A DNA stretch of 64,000 bases. It comes from an uncultured Raoultella sp. GTDB lineage: Bacteria; Pseudomonadota; Gammaproteobacteria; Enterobacterales; Enterobacteriaceae. Below the pieces are notes generated by a model, which saw nothing but the letters and a program-made list of their open reading frames with translations, was not told where the DNA came from and made no database searches. This document shows positions 10,777-22,283 of the stretch, in pieces; positions within the stretch are counted from its first letter, which is position 1; the number at the start of each line of letters is the position of its first letter. The position numbers and the translations under genes were made by a program. The DNA lies in the NCBI GenBank assembly GCA_900759445.1, contig CAAEVH010000056.1, positions 1-64,000 on the forward strand, read 5' to 3'.

Positions 10777-11277
10777 TTATGACGCCAGCCACAGCCGCAG
10801 GCGCATTCCCCAACCGCTGGTCCAGCCGGTCGTTACCGACTTAACCTCGCCGCGAGAGATGACAATAAGCGTTGGCGTGACCTGAACGCCCCACTGGCGA
10901 GAAAGTCCGCCGTCGGGGTCGTTCACCGTGGGCAGCGCCATTTTCTTATGCGCCAGCCAGTTGTACAGCGTGGCATCGTCCCCGGAACGGAGCGCGACGG
11001 TCATCACATTGCCGCCGTTGCTTGCCAGCGCCGCTACGGATGGCGTCGTATAACGACACACTCCGCACCAGGTAGCCCAGACGTAGATCAGCAGCGGACG
11101 CTGCTGGCTCATGGCGTGCAGATCGACCACGTTACCCTCCAGCGTCTGCAGCGGTGTCGTCGTCAGGTTCGGCGGTAGCGCAGGCCGACGCAGATAATCC
11201 ATCCCTGCGATGAGTGCGCCCGCAAGCAGCAGCAGGATAATCAGCTCGCGTAGCCAGCGGCGTAATTTACTGGCCAT
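10777..11277 (-). CDS. scsD: Thioredoxin-like suppressor of copper sensitivity ScsD
   Basis: ScsD is a membrane-anchored periplasmic thioredoxin-fold protein of the scsABCD cluster, known in Salmonella for copper tolerance and thiol redox control. The 166 residues contain one N-terminal membrane anchor (LIILLLLAGALIAGM) and the redox motif WATWCGVCRYTTP (about residues 68-80). The start overlaps the scsC end by 11 bases, consistent with coupled translation. Last gene of the cluster. Confidence 0.9.
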   Translation of the reverse strand: MASKLRRWLRELIILLLLAGALIAGMDYLRRPALPPNLTTTPLQTLEGNVVDLHAMSQQRPLLIYVWATWCGVCRYTTPSVAALASNGGNVMTVALRSGDDATLYNWLAHKKMALPTVNDPDGGLSRQWGVQVTPTLIVISRGEVKSVTTGWTSGWGMRLRLWLAS

Positions 11278-11878
11278 CGGCTTTTGCCAGCTGTTCTTTC
11301 ACCAGCCCCTCCAGCTCCTGATAAGGAATCGCGCCAGCGACCATCTGATCGCCGATAATCGTCGCCGGGGTGCCCTGAATATTCAGCACCTGAGACAAAA
11401 TCAGGTTCATCTTCAGCGAGTCCATTGTTTTATCATCGGTTTTCACCCCATCGGTGGCGGTTTTCTGCTGTGCGGCGAGAATACTCGCATCGTCGTGGTA
11501 GCCCTTTTTGGCCATCAGCCGCTGATGCAACGCCCAGAATTTATCCGGCTGCTGGCGCCATGTAGAGAGCGCGGCTTTGGCGGCGTTGACCGAACTTTGC
11601 CCCTTAAACGGCAGCAGTTTTACAATCAGCAGGACATCAGGGTTATCGTGAACGATCTTCTCCAGCATCGGATCGAACTGCTTGCAATACGGGCAGTTGT
11701 AATCGGTAAACGAGACGATAGTCAGGCGCGGCGCTTTGGCGCCCAGTCGCGGGCTGTCAGGATCGTTAAACAGCAGCTTTGCCAACTGGTCGTTGGCGGA
11801 TGCCTCCGGCTGTTCTGCCGGAGCGGCAAGGCTGAAGGTTGCAACGCACAGCAGAAGGAGTGCAGCGATGATTTTCAT
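11267..11878 (-). CDS. scsC: Periplasmic thiol-disulfide protein ScsC
   Basis: ScsC is a DsbA/DsbG-like periplasmic thioredoxin-fold protein whose redox partner is the membrane protein ScsB. The 203 residues begin with a Sec signal peptide (MKIIAALLLLCVATFSLAAP) and carry the CxxC motif DYNCPYCKQF, with the cis-proline region IQGTPATII near the end. It starts two bases after the scsB stop and overlaps scsD, so scsBCD read as one unit. Confidence 0.91.
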   Translation of the reverse strand: MKIIAALLLLCVATFSLAAPAEQPEASANDQLAKLLFNDPDSPRLGAKAPRLTIVSFTDYNCPYCKQFDPMLEKIVHDNPDVLLIVKLLPFKGQSSVNAAKAALSTWRQQPDKFWALHQRLMAKKGYHDDASILAAQQKTATDGVKTDDKTMDSLKMNLILSQVLNIQGTPATIIGDQMVAGAIPYQELEGLVKEQLAKADGQ

Positions 11879-11880
11879 GA

Positions 11881-13890
11881 TTATTGACCTTTTGCAGCGG
11901 ACAGAGTGGCGAGGAGTTCGTCGCGGCTGAGCAGCGGAGACAGCACGCGGCCCTGCGTTAATCCCGGTCCGTAAATTTGATTGAAGGGGACGGCGGCGCT
12001 GCCGCGAGTGGTCAGAAAGCGGCTGATAGTGGCCGACGGGCGACTCCAGTCTCCGCGCAGGGCCACCACGTCTGGTTCAGAGAGCGCGCTCTGAACGTCA
12101 TCGCGCAGCAATACGTTGTATTTATTGGCCTTGCAGGTGACGCACCAGTCGGCGGTGACGTCGATAAACAGTCGCTTGTTGCTTGCCAGCGCATCGCTAA
12201 TCGCCTGTTCGCTCAGCGGCTGCCAGTTCACGCGGTCGCGTCGCAACGCCTGACCGTCAGGCGGTGACAGAAAAGCGACGACCCCGGCGACAACTAACGT
12301 CAGCGCGCCTGCTTTCAGCGTCGTGCGCCAGCGGTAGCGCCAGAGCGTCGCCAGCAGAAGCGCGAGGGCCAGAAGTGCCGTCAGGGCGATAACCGGCATC
12401 CGACCGATATGCACCGTCAGCAGGCCGAGCAGCCATACGGCCGATCCCAGCATCATCAATCCGAGTATCACGCGCAGGACGTTCATCCAGCGTCCAGGGC
12501 GCGGCAGATGCCGGGCGAGGCCTGGCCAGGCGGCAACCAGCAGCCACGGCAGACTCATCCCTACACCCATGGCGAAGAAAATACCCCACAGCAGCGGCAG
12601 CGGCGCGACCAGCGCGACCGAGACGGCGGTACCGAGAAACGGCGCCGTGCACGGCGTGGCCAGTAGCGTGGCGAAGGCGCCCTGCCAGAAATGGCCCATC
12701 AGACCCTTGCCGCCGCGGGTAGCCAGAAATGTACTGGCGCCGGAGGAGAGGCGAATCTCAAACAGCCCCAGCAGGCTGGCGCTGAACAGCACCATCACCA
12801 GCGCCATCGCGCCGATAAACCATGGGTTCTGAAACTGAATGCCCCAGCCCAGCGCCTGATTCCCCAGGCGAAGCAGAGTCATCATCAACGCCAGCACCAG
12901 AAAGGACGCTACGATGCCACAAACCGAGGCCAGAAACTGCCGGCGTACGGTTGCGCGTTCGCGCGTCCCGGTCTGCACCAGCGAACCGAGCTTGATGGCC
13001 AGTACCGGCAGGACGCAGGGCATAACATTAAGAATCAGCCCGCCGGCAAGGGCCATCAGCAATACCCACCATAAAGCCGGCGCCTGCGCCGGGAGACCTT
13101 CGCTAACGATCGACGCGCTCTCCTGCGCCAGACCGCTGTCGGCAAGGACCAGCGACAGACGTTTGCCGCTGAGGTCAGGCGCCGCCTCACCCCAGCTGTC
13201 GGTGACCGGGATCTGTGCGACCAGCGTATCGCCGGTCAATGAGAAGATGGGTTTGCCGAAATCGACATTCTCCACGCTGTCGATAAACAGCGACGGCTGT
13301 TGCCAGCCGGCTTCGCGAACGGCGGTCACCGTGAGCTTTCCGCCGCCATAGGTCGAGGTCAGCCGGGACGTCAGGCCATCCGGGCGCGGAAGCGTGCCCA
13401 GCGCGCGGGTATAATCATAGCTAAAGCCATCTCCCGCAGGGACGGTCATATCCAGCGCAAAGGGATAGTCGGTCAGAATGCAGACATTGCTACAGGTGGA
13501 AAGCGTCAGCACGCCGCTTAAGGTCTGTGGCACCGGTCCGCGGATGTCCAGGGGAAAGCTGACGTTACCGTGATAGCCCTGGGTGGTGATCCCCGCGACG
13601 TCAAACCGCTGCGGCGTTGGCCAGTGCCAGGTGACATCCAGCGGCGTTTTCCAGGCGATAGCGGGCGCAATGCCGCCTTCTCCCGGGGAGCGCCAGTAGG
13701 TTTTCCAGCCTTTTTCCAGCGCCACATCGAGCAGCAGGCGCGTTGTGCCGCCATCGTCGTGTTGTGCGCGCAGCCGGACGCTGGCGTGTTGATTCTCGGC
13801 GGCGCGTAGCCAGCCGCTGTCGGCGGCCTGGCTGACGGGCAGCCATAGCCAAAGCAGGCAGACCAGCAGTCGCCTGAATACCATAAGCAT
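11881..13890 (-). CDS. scsB: Membrane electron-transfer protein ScsB (DsbD-like)
   Basis: ScsB passes electrons from cytoplasmic thioredoxin across the inner membrane to ScsC. The 669 residues show a signal peptide, a periplasmic N-terminal domain (to about residue 270), a DsbD-type membrane core with several helices and cysteines in MPCVLPVLAIK and TPCTAPFLGTA, and a C-terminal thioredoxin-like domain with DVTADWCVTCKANK. ATG 13890 is chosen because GGAGA lies at proper spacing. Confidence 0.92.
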   Translation of the reverse strand: MLMVFRRLLVCLLWLWLPVSQAADSGWLRAAENQHASVRLRAQHDDGGTTRLLLDVALEKGWKTYWRSPGEGGIAPAIAWKTPLDVTWHWPTPQRFDVAGITTQGYHGNVSFPLDIRGPVPQTLSGVLTLSTCSNVCILTDYPFALDMTVPAGDGFSYDYTRALGTLPRPDGLTSRLTSTYGGGKLTVTAVREAGWQQPSLFIDSVENVDFGKPIFSLTGDTLVAQIPVTDSWGEAAPDLSGKRLSLVLADSGLAQESASIVSEGLPAQAPALWWVLLMALAGGLILNVMPCVLPVLAIKLGSLVQTGTRERATVRRQFLASVCGIVASFLVLALMMTLLRLGNQALGWGIQFQNPWFIGAMALVMVLFSASLLGLFEIRLSSGASTFLATRGGKGLMGHFWQGAFATLLATPCTAPFLGTAVSVALVAPLPLLWGIFFAMGVGMSLPWLLVAAWPGLARHLPRPGRWMNVLRVILGLMMLGSAVWLLGLLTVHIGRMPVIALTALLALALLLATLWRYRWRTTLKAGALTLVVAGVVAFLSPPDGQALRRDRVNWQPLSEQAISDALASNKRLFIDVTADWCVTCKANKYNVLLRDDVQSALSEPDVVALRGDWSRPSATISRFLTTRGSAAVPFNQIYGPGLTQGRVLSPLLSRDELLATLSAAKGQ

Positions 13891-13937
13891 AAATTTTCTC
13901 CGTAAATGATTGATTAACCTGAACTGTCAGGAAATCC

Positions 13938-14297
13938 TCATTCACGGAAGACGCACAATCGCAAATGCACCCGTAGCCGGGGAGGGGAAATAACGCGGGG
14001 AGGCCAGAGACGGACAATGCGCGGCGGTATTGCCGCCAGCAGCGTGAGCAGTAGCGCGACGGCAAACAAGGCGCCTTCAAACAGCACCGGCGGTGCGGCG
14101 AGCAGTGATTTCGCGCTCAGCTCGCAGGGAGTAACCGGCGCTTCGGCCGTATCCTGACCCTGCTGGGCTGATTGCGTCACGGCGGTGGCATTCATGACCA
14201 GCGCATGCAGCCCGGCCATACGCTGCGCGGTGCATACCAGCACCACCAGACAGGCAAGGGCTACAAGAAGAATGGCTTTTCGCTGTTGCTTAATCAT
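13938..14297 (-). CDS. scsA: Small membrane protein ScsA
   Basis: ScsA is the short first protein of the Salmonella-type scsABCD cluster; its biochemical role is unclear. The 119 residues have an N-terminal hydrophobic segment (about 8-24) and a second one (about 73-92), with an Arg-Pro-rich tail (RVHLRLCVF). It sits 47 bases upstream of scsB on the same strand. Identification rests on length, topology and position. Confidence 0.75.
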   Translation of the reverse strand: MIKQQRKAILLVALACLVVLVCTAQRMAGLHALVMNATAVTQSAQQGQDTAEAPVTPCELSAKSLLAAPPVLFEGALFAVALLLTLLAAIPPRIVRLWPPRVISPPRLRVHLRLCVFRE

Positions 14298-14390
14298 TTT
14301 CGCCTCTGTGATTCACGAGGCTTATCTTATCGGGCGAACGCGTTTTAGCAATGTTAAAGCTGTAAAGAAGTGTCTGTAAGACCGGCAATT

Positions 14391-14414
14391 GCCCTCTCCT
14401 CTGGCGAAGAGGGC
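14391..14414. repeat. Small inverted repeat between scsA and bglA
   Basis: GCCCTCT (14391-14397) and AGAGGGC (14408-14414) form a stem after the bglA stop on the minus strand. There is no clear T-run, so it may be a weak terminator or a repeat remnant. Confidence 0.4.
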
Positions 14415-14429
14415 GGTACGGAGAGGGAA

Positions 14430-15941
<1,512 letters not shown>

Positions 15942-15982
15942 TCAGCTGGAATATGTTACATCGAAAAAACAGGGTGTTATTT

Positions 15983-16711
15983 TCAGGCGAGTTTACGCGC
16001 TAATTTACGGCCCAGGGACTCCAGAATATAAATAACCGGAATTTGGGTGGTAATATCATAAACGCCGCCGATGCGCGTTTGCGGGACGTGCCAGGAGAGG
16101 TTGAAGTCCGCCAGTTTCGCCAGTCGGGAGTGCTCATGGCTGGTGACCGACATCACCTTGCAGTTATGCAGGCTGAACTGGCTGGCGAAGCGGAGAATCT
16201 CTTCGGTCTCCCCGGAAACGGAAAGAACGATCGCCAGCGCGTTACGCGCCATGTCGTTGGTGACCGGGAAATAAGGGTCGTCGATATGGTTGCTGAATTT
16301 CCCAACGTTGGAGAAAAACCGTGCGCCATATTTTGCCAGCGCCCCGGAGGTACCGGCGCCGACAAATATAATACGTTCTGATGCGAGAATAATATCGACG
16401 GCGCGCTCGAGTAAATTATCAAATTCGTCATTGTTGACGCTTTTAAAGAAACTCATAATTTCACTGGCGCCGATATTTGCCTGTTGAGGCTGGTTCTGCT
16501 CGAGATATAATTTAAAGCGGAGGCGAAACTCCGAGTAGCCTTCGCACTGCAGTTTGCGACAAAAGCGCAGGACGGTGGTCGTGGAGACCCCGGCGGCTTC
16601 TGCCAGCTCGCGGATGGTCATATACATCACTTTGTCACGATTCTTAATGACGTAGTGGTAGACCATCATCTCAAGATTATTGAGACTGGCGATCGCGGCG
16701 TGGGAGAACAT
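15983..16711 (-). CDS. MurR/RpiR-family transcriptional regulator
   Basis: This 242-residue protein has an N-terminal RpiR helix-turn-helix (ELAEAAGVSTTTVLRFCRKL, about residues 36-55) and a C-terminal SIS sugar-phosphate-binding domain (IIFVGAGTSGALAKYGA, and VLSVSGETEEILRFA with the conserved Ser). Such regulators sense phosphosugars. It lies 119 bases upstream of bglA on the same strand, so it may control bglA; that is inference. ATG 16711 is preferred over an in-frame GTG at 16717. E. coli K-12 has no such gene at this position as far as I recall. Confidence 0.8.
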   Translation of the reverse strand: MFSHAAIASLNNLEMMVYHYVIKNRDKVMYMTIRELAEAAGVSTTTVLRFCRKLQCEGYSEFRLRFKLYLEQNQPQQANIGASEIMSFFKSVNNDEFDNLLERAVDIILASERIIFVGAGTSGALAKYGARFFSNVGKFSNHIDDPYFPVTNDMARNALAIVLSVSGETEEILRFASQFSLHNCKVMSVTSHEHSRLAKLADFNLSWHVPQTRIGGVYDITTQIPVIYILESLGRKLARKLA

Positions 16712-16760
16712 ACTCACAGTAATAACTCACAATTCATAATGACCAGGATGGAATTATATC

Positions 16761-17072
16761 ATGCAGCCGAATGACATAACCTTTTTTCAGCGCTTTCAGG
16801 ACGACATCCTCGCCGGGCGCAAAACCATCACCATTCGTAATGCCGCCGAGTCGCATTTTAAAACCGGCGACGTGCTGCGCGTTGGCCGCTATGAAGATGA
16901 CGGCTATTTTTGCACGATAAGCGTGGTGGCGACGTCCACGGTGACGCTCGATACGCTCACGGAACGCCACGCCGAACAGGAGAATATGACCCTGGCGCAG
17001 CTGCGGCAGGTGATTGCGGAGATCTATCCTGGCGAAGACCAGTTTTATGTTATTGAATTCAAAAGGCTTTGA
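16761..17072 (+). CDS. yqfB: N4-acetylcytidine amidohydrolase (ASCH domain)
   Basis: YqfB hydrolyses N4-acetylcytidine nucleoside to cytidine and acetate. The 103 residues match E. coli. The catalytic residues reported for the E. coli enzyme, Lys21, Thr24 and Glu74, are all conserved in GRKTITIRN and AEQENMT. It is divergent from the RpiR-type gene, with 49 bases between them. Confidence 0.93.
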   Translation: MQPNDITFFQRFQDDILAGRKTITIRNAAESHFKTGDVLRVGRYEDDGYFCTISVVATSTVTLDTLTERHAEQENMTLAQLRQVIAEIYPGEDQFYVIEFKRL

Positions 17073-17200
17073 TGGAATAGCGAACGACTGTTAGTTGAAA
17101 TTTTAATGTAACATCATGATTTTATAGTGTTTACAAATATTCATCTTTTTATTTTAGCTAACAGGTGTTCACTGGAATCATTCTCAGTTACCCTAGGTGA

Positions 17201-17893
<693 letters not shown>

Positions 17894-17927
17894 ATAAGAT
17901 GCCGCATCAGCGGGAAATTCCCCGGCG

Positions 17928-17959
17928 GTGCGGCGCATGCCGGAGCTACGGCGCCGCAC
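17928..17959. repeat. GC-rich inverted repeat between trhA and ygfZ
   Basis: GTGCGGCGC (17928-17936) and GCGCCGCAC (17951-17959) form a nine-base-pair stem between the two convergent genes. No T-run follows. It looks like a REP-type palindrome. Confidence 0.55.
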
Positions 17960-18002
17960 GGTCCGGGATGTTGTCGCCCGGAGAGCCTGGCAGCGCTAAG
18001 GC

Positions 18003-18986
18003 TTAACTCTCTTCCAGCGAATAGGGCAGCGGAACGATGCTTAAGGTGCCGGCATCATCGCGTACGCGGAATACGCTGTCTGGCTCCATATCGTTATTCA
18101 TCACCACCTGCACCAGCAGCTGCCCATCATCCAGCAGCACGGCGGCCAGCACGGTGCCAGTCCGGCGCCAGTTTTCACCCATCTTCAGCTCAAGATCTTC
18201 TCCGGCTTCCGGGACGCGGCTCGCCTTCCCGGCCAGATACCACAGCGCGCGTTTGTTCGCGCCGCGGAATTTCGCCCGGGCGACCATTTCCTGACCGGTA
18301 TAGCAGCCTTTCTTAAAGCTGATACCGCCCAATGCCTGCAGGTTTGTTGCCTGCGGGATGAACTGCGCGCTGTTGGCGCTGTCTATGACCGGCAGACCGG
18401 CTTCGATGTTGAGCGCCAGCCACTGCTGGCTGTTGTTCAACTGCGCGTCGCTGCGCAACGCGTCGGCCACGCGGGTGGCGGTTGCTACATCGGTCACCAG
18501 CAGAAAGCGCTCCGCCGGATGTTCAAACCACAGCAGGCTGGTCACGCCGTCGGTGACGAGCGGTTTGTCGCTGCCCGGAAGTTCGCTGAACAGCGGCGCC
18601 AGCGCGGCGCGGGCCTGGAAACCGGCAACGCCCAGCAGGACGTGTTCATCATCGGCGGCAATGGTCACTTTAGAGAACACCGCATATTTCTTCAGTTCAG
18701 CGAGCTGGGTATCGCGCAGGCTGCGGCGTTCAATCCAGGTAAAACCACCGTCGCGGCGGAAAACCCGCAGGTTGCTCCACATCTTGCCCTTGGCATCGCA
18801 GTGCGCGGCAAGCAGATGCCGATCGTCGGTTAATGCGCTGACATCGGCGGTAATCTGCCCCTGCAGATACTTCTCGCCATCCTGACCGGTAATCGTTGCC
18901 AGCGCCCAGTCATCCAGCGTCATCAGCGTTAACGGCAGACGAGAGGAAGAAGAAGGCTGACGCGGAGGAAAAGGTGTAAAAGCCAT
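18003..18986 (-). CDS. ygfZ: tRNA-modifying / Fe-S cluster repair folate-binding protein YgfZ
   Basis: YgfZ is a folate-binding protein of the GcvT-like fold that supports Fe-S enzymes such as MiaB and helps in oxidative stress. The 327 residues (E. coli 326) contain the diagnostic KGCYTGQE motif with its functional cysteine (about residue 228). The start at 18986 ([11 protein letters not shown]) is taken from the family; two extra codons upstream are also open. It is divergent from sdhE, as in E. coli. Confidence 0.95.
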   Translation of the reverse strand: MAFTPFPPRQPSSSSRLPLTLMTLDDWALATITGQDGEKYLQGQITADVSALTDDRHLLAAHCDAKGKMWSNLRVFRRDGGFTWIERRSLRDTQLAELKKYAVFSKVTIAADDEHVLLGVAGFQARAALAPLFSELPGSDKPLVTDGVTSLLWFEHPAERFLLVTDVATATRVADALRSDAQLNNSQQWLALNIEAGLPVIDSANSAQFIPQATNLQALGGISFKKGCYTGQEMVARAKFRGANKRALWYLAGKASRVPEAGEDLELKMGENWRRTGTVLAAVLLDDGQLLVQVVMNNDMEPDSVFRVRDDAGTLSIVPLPYSLEES

Positions 18987-19282
18987 AGTCATGTCCTGAA
19001 TAGCTTAACGCAGAGTGAATAGCTAATGGTAAAAGAGCTATGGTGCAATGCAAGCGCTTTTGGCAGGCCATTTGTGCCCTGAAAGCACAAACGGGGAAAC
19101 AAAGGAGAAAGATAAAGCCATATTTTAAATATGGTTTTTGTGGAATGGCGTTCTCTGTTCTCGATATTGCTGTAAAGTAAGTGCAAAAAACGGGTTAAAC
19201 TAACCTATCAACGACGTCTTTTCAGGCTGCCCTTCGGCGACCTGAAGGGCGCGTAAGACTCTCTTTATGCTGGAAGGACAAC

Positions 19283-19549
19283 ATGGACATTACGAATAAA
19301 GCCCGCATCCACTGGGCATGCCGCAGGGGTATGCGTGAACTTGATATCTCCATCATGCCGTTTTTCGAGTATGAGTACGATACGCTCAGCGATGAAGACA
19401 AACAGCTGTTTATCCGTCTGTTAGAAAACGACGATCCGGACCTGTTTAACTGGCTGATGAATCATGGCGAACCGGCTGATGCACAACTGCAACGGATGGT
19501 AAAATTAATCCAGACTCGGAATCGGGAACGTGGTCCTGTGGCAATCTGA
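19283..19549 (+). CDS. sdhE: FAD assembly factor SdhE (CptB)
   Basis: SdhE promotes covalent flavinylation of SdhA and FrdA, and was also described as the antitoxin-like partner CptB. The 88 residues match E. coli. The conserved RGMRELD motif (RGxxE, about residues 14-20) is present. A GGAAGGA site precedes ATG. Its end overlaps the start of cptA by 20 bases, so the two are translationally coupled. Confidence 0.95.
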   Translation: MDITNKARIHWACRRGMRELDISIMPFFEYEYDTLSDEDKQLFIRLLENDDPDLFNWLMNHGEPADAQLQRMVKLIQTRNRERGPVAI

Positions 19550-19940
19550 TTTACGCATTTCCTGGCGCTCGCAGTGGTTCTCGCTGCTGCTGCACGGCAT
19601 TGTGGCGGCTATTGTCCTGCTGATGCCCTGGCCGCTGAGCTACACACCGCTATGGCTGTTGCTGCTGTCGCTGGTGGTGTTCGACAGCGTGCGCAGCCAG
19701 CGGCGGATCCACGCCTGCCGGGGGGAAATAAAGCTGATGACCGATTCGCGTTTGCGTTGGCAAAAAGCGGAATGGGAAATTGTCGGCACGCCGTGGGTGA
19801 TTAATAGCGGGATGTTGCTGCGCCTGCAGGATATGCAAACGCGTCGCCGCCAGCATCTGTGGGTCGCTGCAGACAGTATGGATGCCAAAGAGTGGCGAGA
19901 TCTGCGCCGGTTGGTTTTACAAAAACCGGCACAGGATTAA
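19530..19940 (+). CDS. cptA: Inner-membrane protein CptA (YgfX)
   Basis: CptA (YgfX) is a small membrane protein reported in E. coli to inhibit MreB/FtsZ polymerisation as a toxin-like partner of CptB/SdhE; in Serratia it forms an operon with sdhE. The 136 residues begin at GTG 19530 ([16 protein letters not shown]), have two adjacent membrane segments (about 16-50) and a basic cytoplasmic C-terminus. It overlaps sdhE by 20 bases and is convergent with fldB five bases away. Confidence 0.92.
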   Translation: MVLWQSDLRISWRSQWFSLLLHGIVAAIVLLMPWPLSYTPLWLLLLSLVVFDSVRSQRRIHACRGEIKLMTDSRLRWQKAEWEIVGTPWVINSGMLLRLQDMQTRRRQHLWVAADSMDAKEWRDLRRLVLQKPAQD

Positions 19941-19945
19941 GCAAA

Positions 19946-20467
19946 TCAGGCGAACTGTTCAGCCATTTCGCCGAGGATTTGCTCGCACCAGTTCTGGATG
20001 CGATCGTCGCTCAGGTCATACTGGTTCGTCTCATCGAGTGCCAGGCCAACAAACAGCTGGCCATCGGCGATAATCGGTTTCTGGCTGGTGAATTCGTAAC
20101 CTTCCGTCGGCCAGTAACCGATAAACTTAACGCCTTTGGCGCTCAGTTTGTCGTGCAGCATGCCCAGCGCGTCAAGGAACCATTCGCCATAACCCAGCTG
20201 GTCACCCATGCCATACAGCGCCACAATTTTATCCTGCAGATCCAGTGTATCCAGCTGTTGCCAGACGGCTTCCCAGTCTTCCTGAATTTCGCCGAAATCC
20301 CACGTCGGGATACCGAGAATCAACACGTCATACTGAGTCATCAGGGAAGGGGAATCATCTTTCAGATTATGCAGCGTCACTAATTCCGGGCCGATGATAT
20401 CGCGGATCTTCTCCGCTGCCATCTCGGTGTAGCAGGTACTGGAGCCGTAAAAAAGACCTATGTTCAT
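19946..20467 (-). CDS. fldB: Flavodoxin FldB
   Basis: FldB is an FMN-binding flavodoxin induced by SoxRS in E. coli. The 173 residues equal the E. coli length. The FMN phosphate loop GSSTCYTE (about residues 8-15) and the aromatic FMN-stacking regions GIPTWDFGE and GLGDQLGY-type [12 protein letters not shown] are intact. It is divergent from xerD across 178 bases. Confidence 0.95.
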   Translation of the reverse strand: MNIGLFYGSSTCYTEMAAEKIRDIIGPELVTLHNLKDDSPSLMTQYDVLILGIPTWDFGEIQEDWEAVWQQLDTLDLQDKIVALYGMGDQLGYGEWFLDALGMLHDKLSAKGVKFIGYWPTEGYEFTSQKPIIADGQLFVGLALDETNQYDLSDDRIQNWCEQILGEMAEQFA

Positions 20468-20645
20468 GGCGTAAACATCTCAATTCATGCGGTGATTTTG
20501 CGGCTAGTTTATCAGAAAGCCGCCGTCAGCCGCATACTTAAGCTGTGCGGCCAGCCAGTCGGGGAAAAACAGCGCAGCCGTTTTTGCCCAGCCGGGCCAC
20601 TTATTTGGGTATACTGAAGCCGTTTTAACGAGCAAAGAGGGCGAT

Positions 20646-21542
20646 GTGAAAGAGGATCTCGCACGAATCGAACAGTTTCTTGATGCCTTGTGGCTGGAGC
20701 GCAATCTGGCGGAAAATACGCTGAGCGCCTACCGTCGGGATCTGACGATGGTAGTGGAATGGCTGCACCATCGCGAGTCGTCGCTGGTTAGCGTGAGCGG
20801 CGAGGATCTTCAGGCGCTGCTGGCCGAGAGACAAACGGGCGGCTATAAAGCCACCAGTACCGCGCGGCTGTTGAGCGCCGTGCGCCGTTTCTTCCAGCAC
20901 CTCTATCGGGAGAAAATTCGTCCGGATGACCCCAGCGCGCTGCTGGCGTCGCCGAAGCTACCGCAGCGGCTGCCGAAAGATCTCAGTGAAGCTCAGGTCG
21001 AGCGTCTGCTGCAGGCGCCGCTGGTCGAGCAGCCTCTGGAACTCCGCGATAAAGCGATGCTTGAGGTGCTGTACGCGACCGGCCTGCGCGTGTCGGAACT
21101 GGTGGGCCTGACGATGAGCGACATCAGCCTGCGCCAGGGCGTCCTGCGGGTGGTGGGCAAAGGCAATAAAGAACGGCTGGTCCCGCTTGGCGAAGAGGCG
21201 GTGCTGTGGGTTGAGAACTACCTGGAGTACGGGCGCCCCTGGCTGCTGAACGGCGTGGCATCTGATGTGCTTTTTCCAAGTCAGCGCGCGCAGCAAATGA
21301 CGCGCCAGACCTTCTGGCATCGGATTAAGCACTATGCCGTGCTGGCCGGGATAGATAGCGCGAAGCTCTCCCCGCACGTTTTACGCCATGCGTTTGCCAC
21401 GCATTTACTTAACCATGGCGCAGATTTACGCGTGGTACAGATGCTGTTGGGACACAGCGATCTCTCAACGACGCAGATCTACACCCATGTCGCGACCGAG
21501 CGTCTGAGACAACTTCATCAACAGCACCACCCGCGGGCGTGA
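20646..21542 (+). CDS. xerD: Site-specific tyrosine recombinase XerD
   Basis: XerD acts with XerC at dif to resolve chromosome dimers, and many mobile elements also use this pair. The 298 residues equal E. coli XerD, so its catalytic numbering applies: Arg148 (ATGLRVSELVGL), Lys172, His244 and Arg247 (HVLRHAFATH), His270 (LGHSDLSTT) and Tyr279 (QIYTHV). The start is GTG, as in E. coli, preceded by AGAGGG. xerD-dsbC-recJ are tightly spaced and probably co-transcribed. Confidence 0.97.
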   Translation: MKEDLARIEQFLDALWLERNLAENTLSAYRRDLTMVVEWLHHRESSLVSVSGEDLQALLAERQTGGYKATSTARLLSAVRRFFQHLYREKIRPDDPSALLASPKLPQRLPKDLSEAQVERLLQAPLVEQPLELRDKAMLEVLYATGLRVSELVGLTMSDISLRQGVLRVVGKGNKERLVPLGEEAVLWVENYLEYGRPWLLNGVASDVLFPSQRAQQMTRQTFWHRIKHYAVLAGIDSAKLSPHVLRHAFATHLLNHGADLRVVQMLLGHSDLSTTQIYTHVATERLRQLHQQHHPRA

Positions 21543-21564
21543 GTGCTGAATAAAAGGACTGAGT

Positions 21565-22278
21565 ATGAAAAAAGGTTTATTGATGTTTACTCTGCTGGCG
21601 GCGACGCTGTCCGGTGCGGCCCATGCGGATAACGCGGCTATCAAACAGTCGCTGGCTAAACTGGGCGTACAGAGTACGGATATTCAGCCATCGCCGGTTG
21701 CCGGAATGAGCACCGTACTGACCGACAGCGGCGTGCTGTATGTGACCGATGACGGTAAACACGTCATCCAGGGGCCGATGTATGATGTCGGCGGCGCACA
21801 GCCGGTAAACGTCACCAACGCGCTGCTGGTGGGCAAGCTGAACGCGCTGGAAAAAGAGATGATTATCTATAAAGCGCCGCAGGAAAAACACGTTATCACC
21901 GTTTTCACCGACATCACCTGCGGTTACTGCCACAAGCTGCACGAAGAGATGAGCGACTATAACGCGCTGGGCATCACCGTGCGTTATCTGGCCTTCCCGC
22001 GTCAGGGGCTGCAAAGCCAGACCGAGCAGGATATGAAAGCCATCTGGTGCGCCAAAGATCGTAACAAAGCGCTGGATGATGCCATGGCCGGCAAAGGCGT
22101 ACCGACGGCGAGTTGCAACCTCGATATCAGCAAACACTACACCCTTGGCGTGCAGTTCGGCGTTAATGGCACGCCGGCGATGGTGCTGAGCAACGGCTAT
22201 GTGCTTCCGGGCTATCAGGGGCCGAAAGAGCTGAAAGCCTTCCTTGATGAGCATCAAAAACAGACAAGCGGTAAATAA
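21565..22278 (+). CDS. dsbC: Protein disulfide isomerase DsbC
   Basis: DsbC is a dimeric periplasmic disulfide isomerase kept reduced by DsbD. The 237-residue precursor has a Sec signal peptide (MKKGLLMFTLLAATLSGAAHA), an N-terminal dimerisation domain and a thioredoxin domain with the active site TDITCGYCHKLH. The cis-proline region GVNGTPAMVL follows. It sits 22 bases after xerD, and recJ follows after five bases. Confidence 0.96.
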   Translation: MKKGLLMFTLLAATLSGAAHADNAAIKQSLAKLGVQSTDIQPSPVAGMSTVLTDSGVLYVTDDGKHVIQGPMYDVGGAQPVNVTNALLVGKLNALEKEMIIYKAPQEKHVITVFTDITCGYCHKLHEEMSDYNALGITVRYLAFPRQGLQSQTEQDMKAIWCAKDRNKALDDAMAGKGVPTASCNLDISKHYTLGVQFGVNGTPAMVLSNGYVLPGYQGPKELKAFLDEHQKQTSGK

Positions 22279-22283
22279 TTCGC

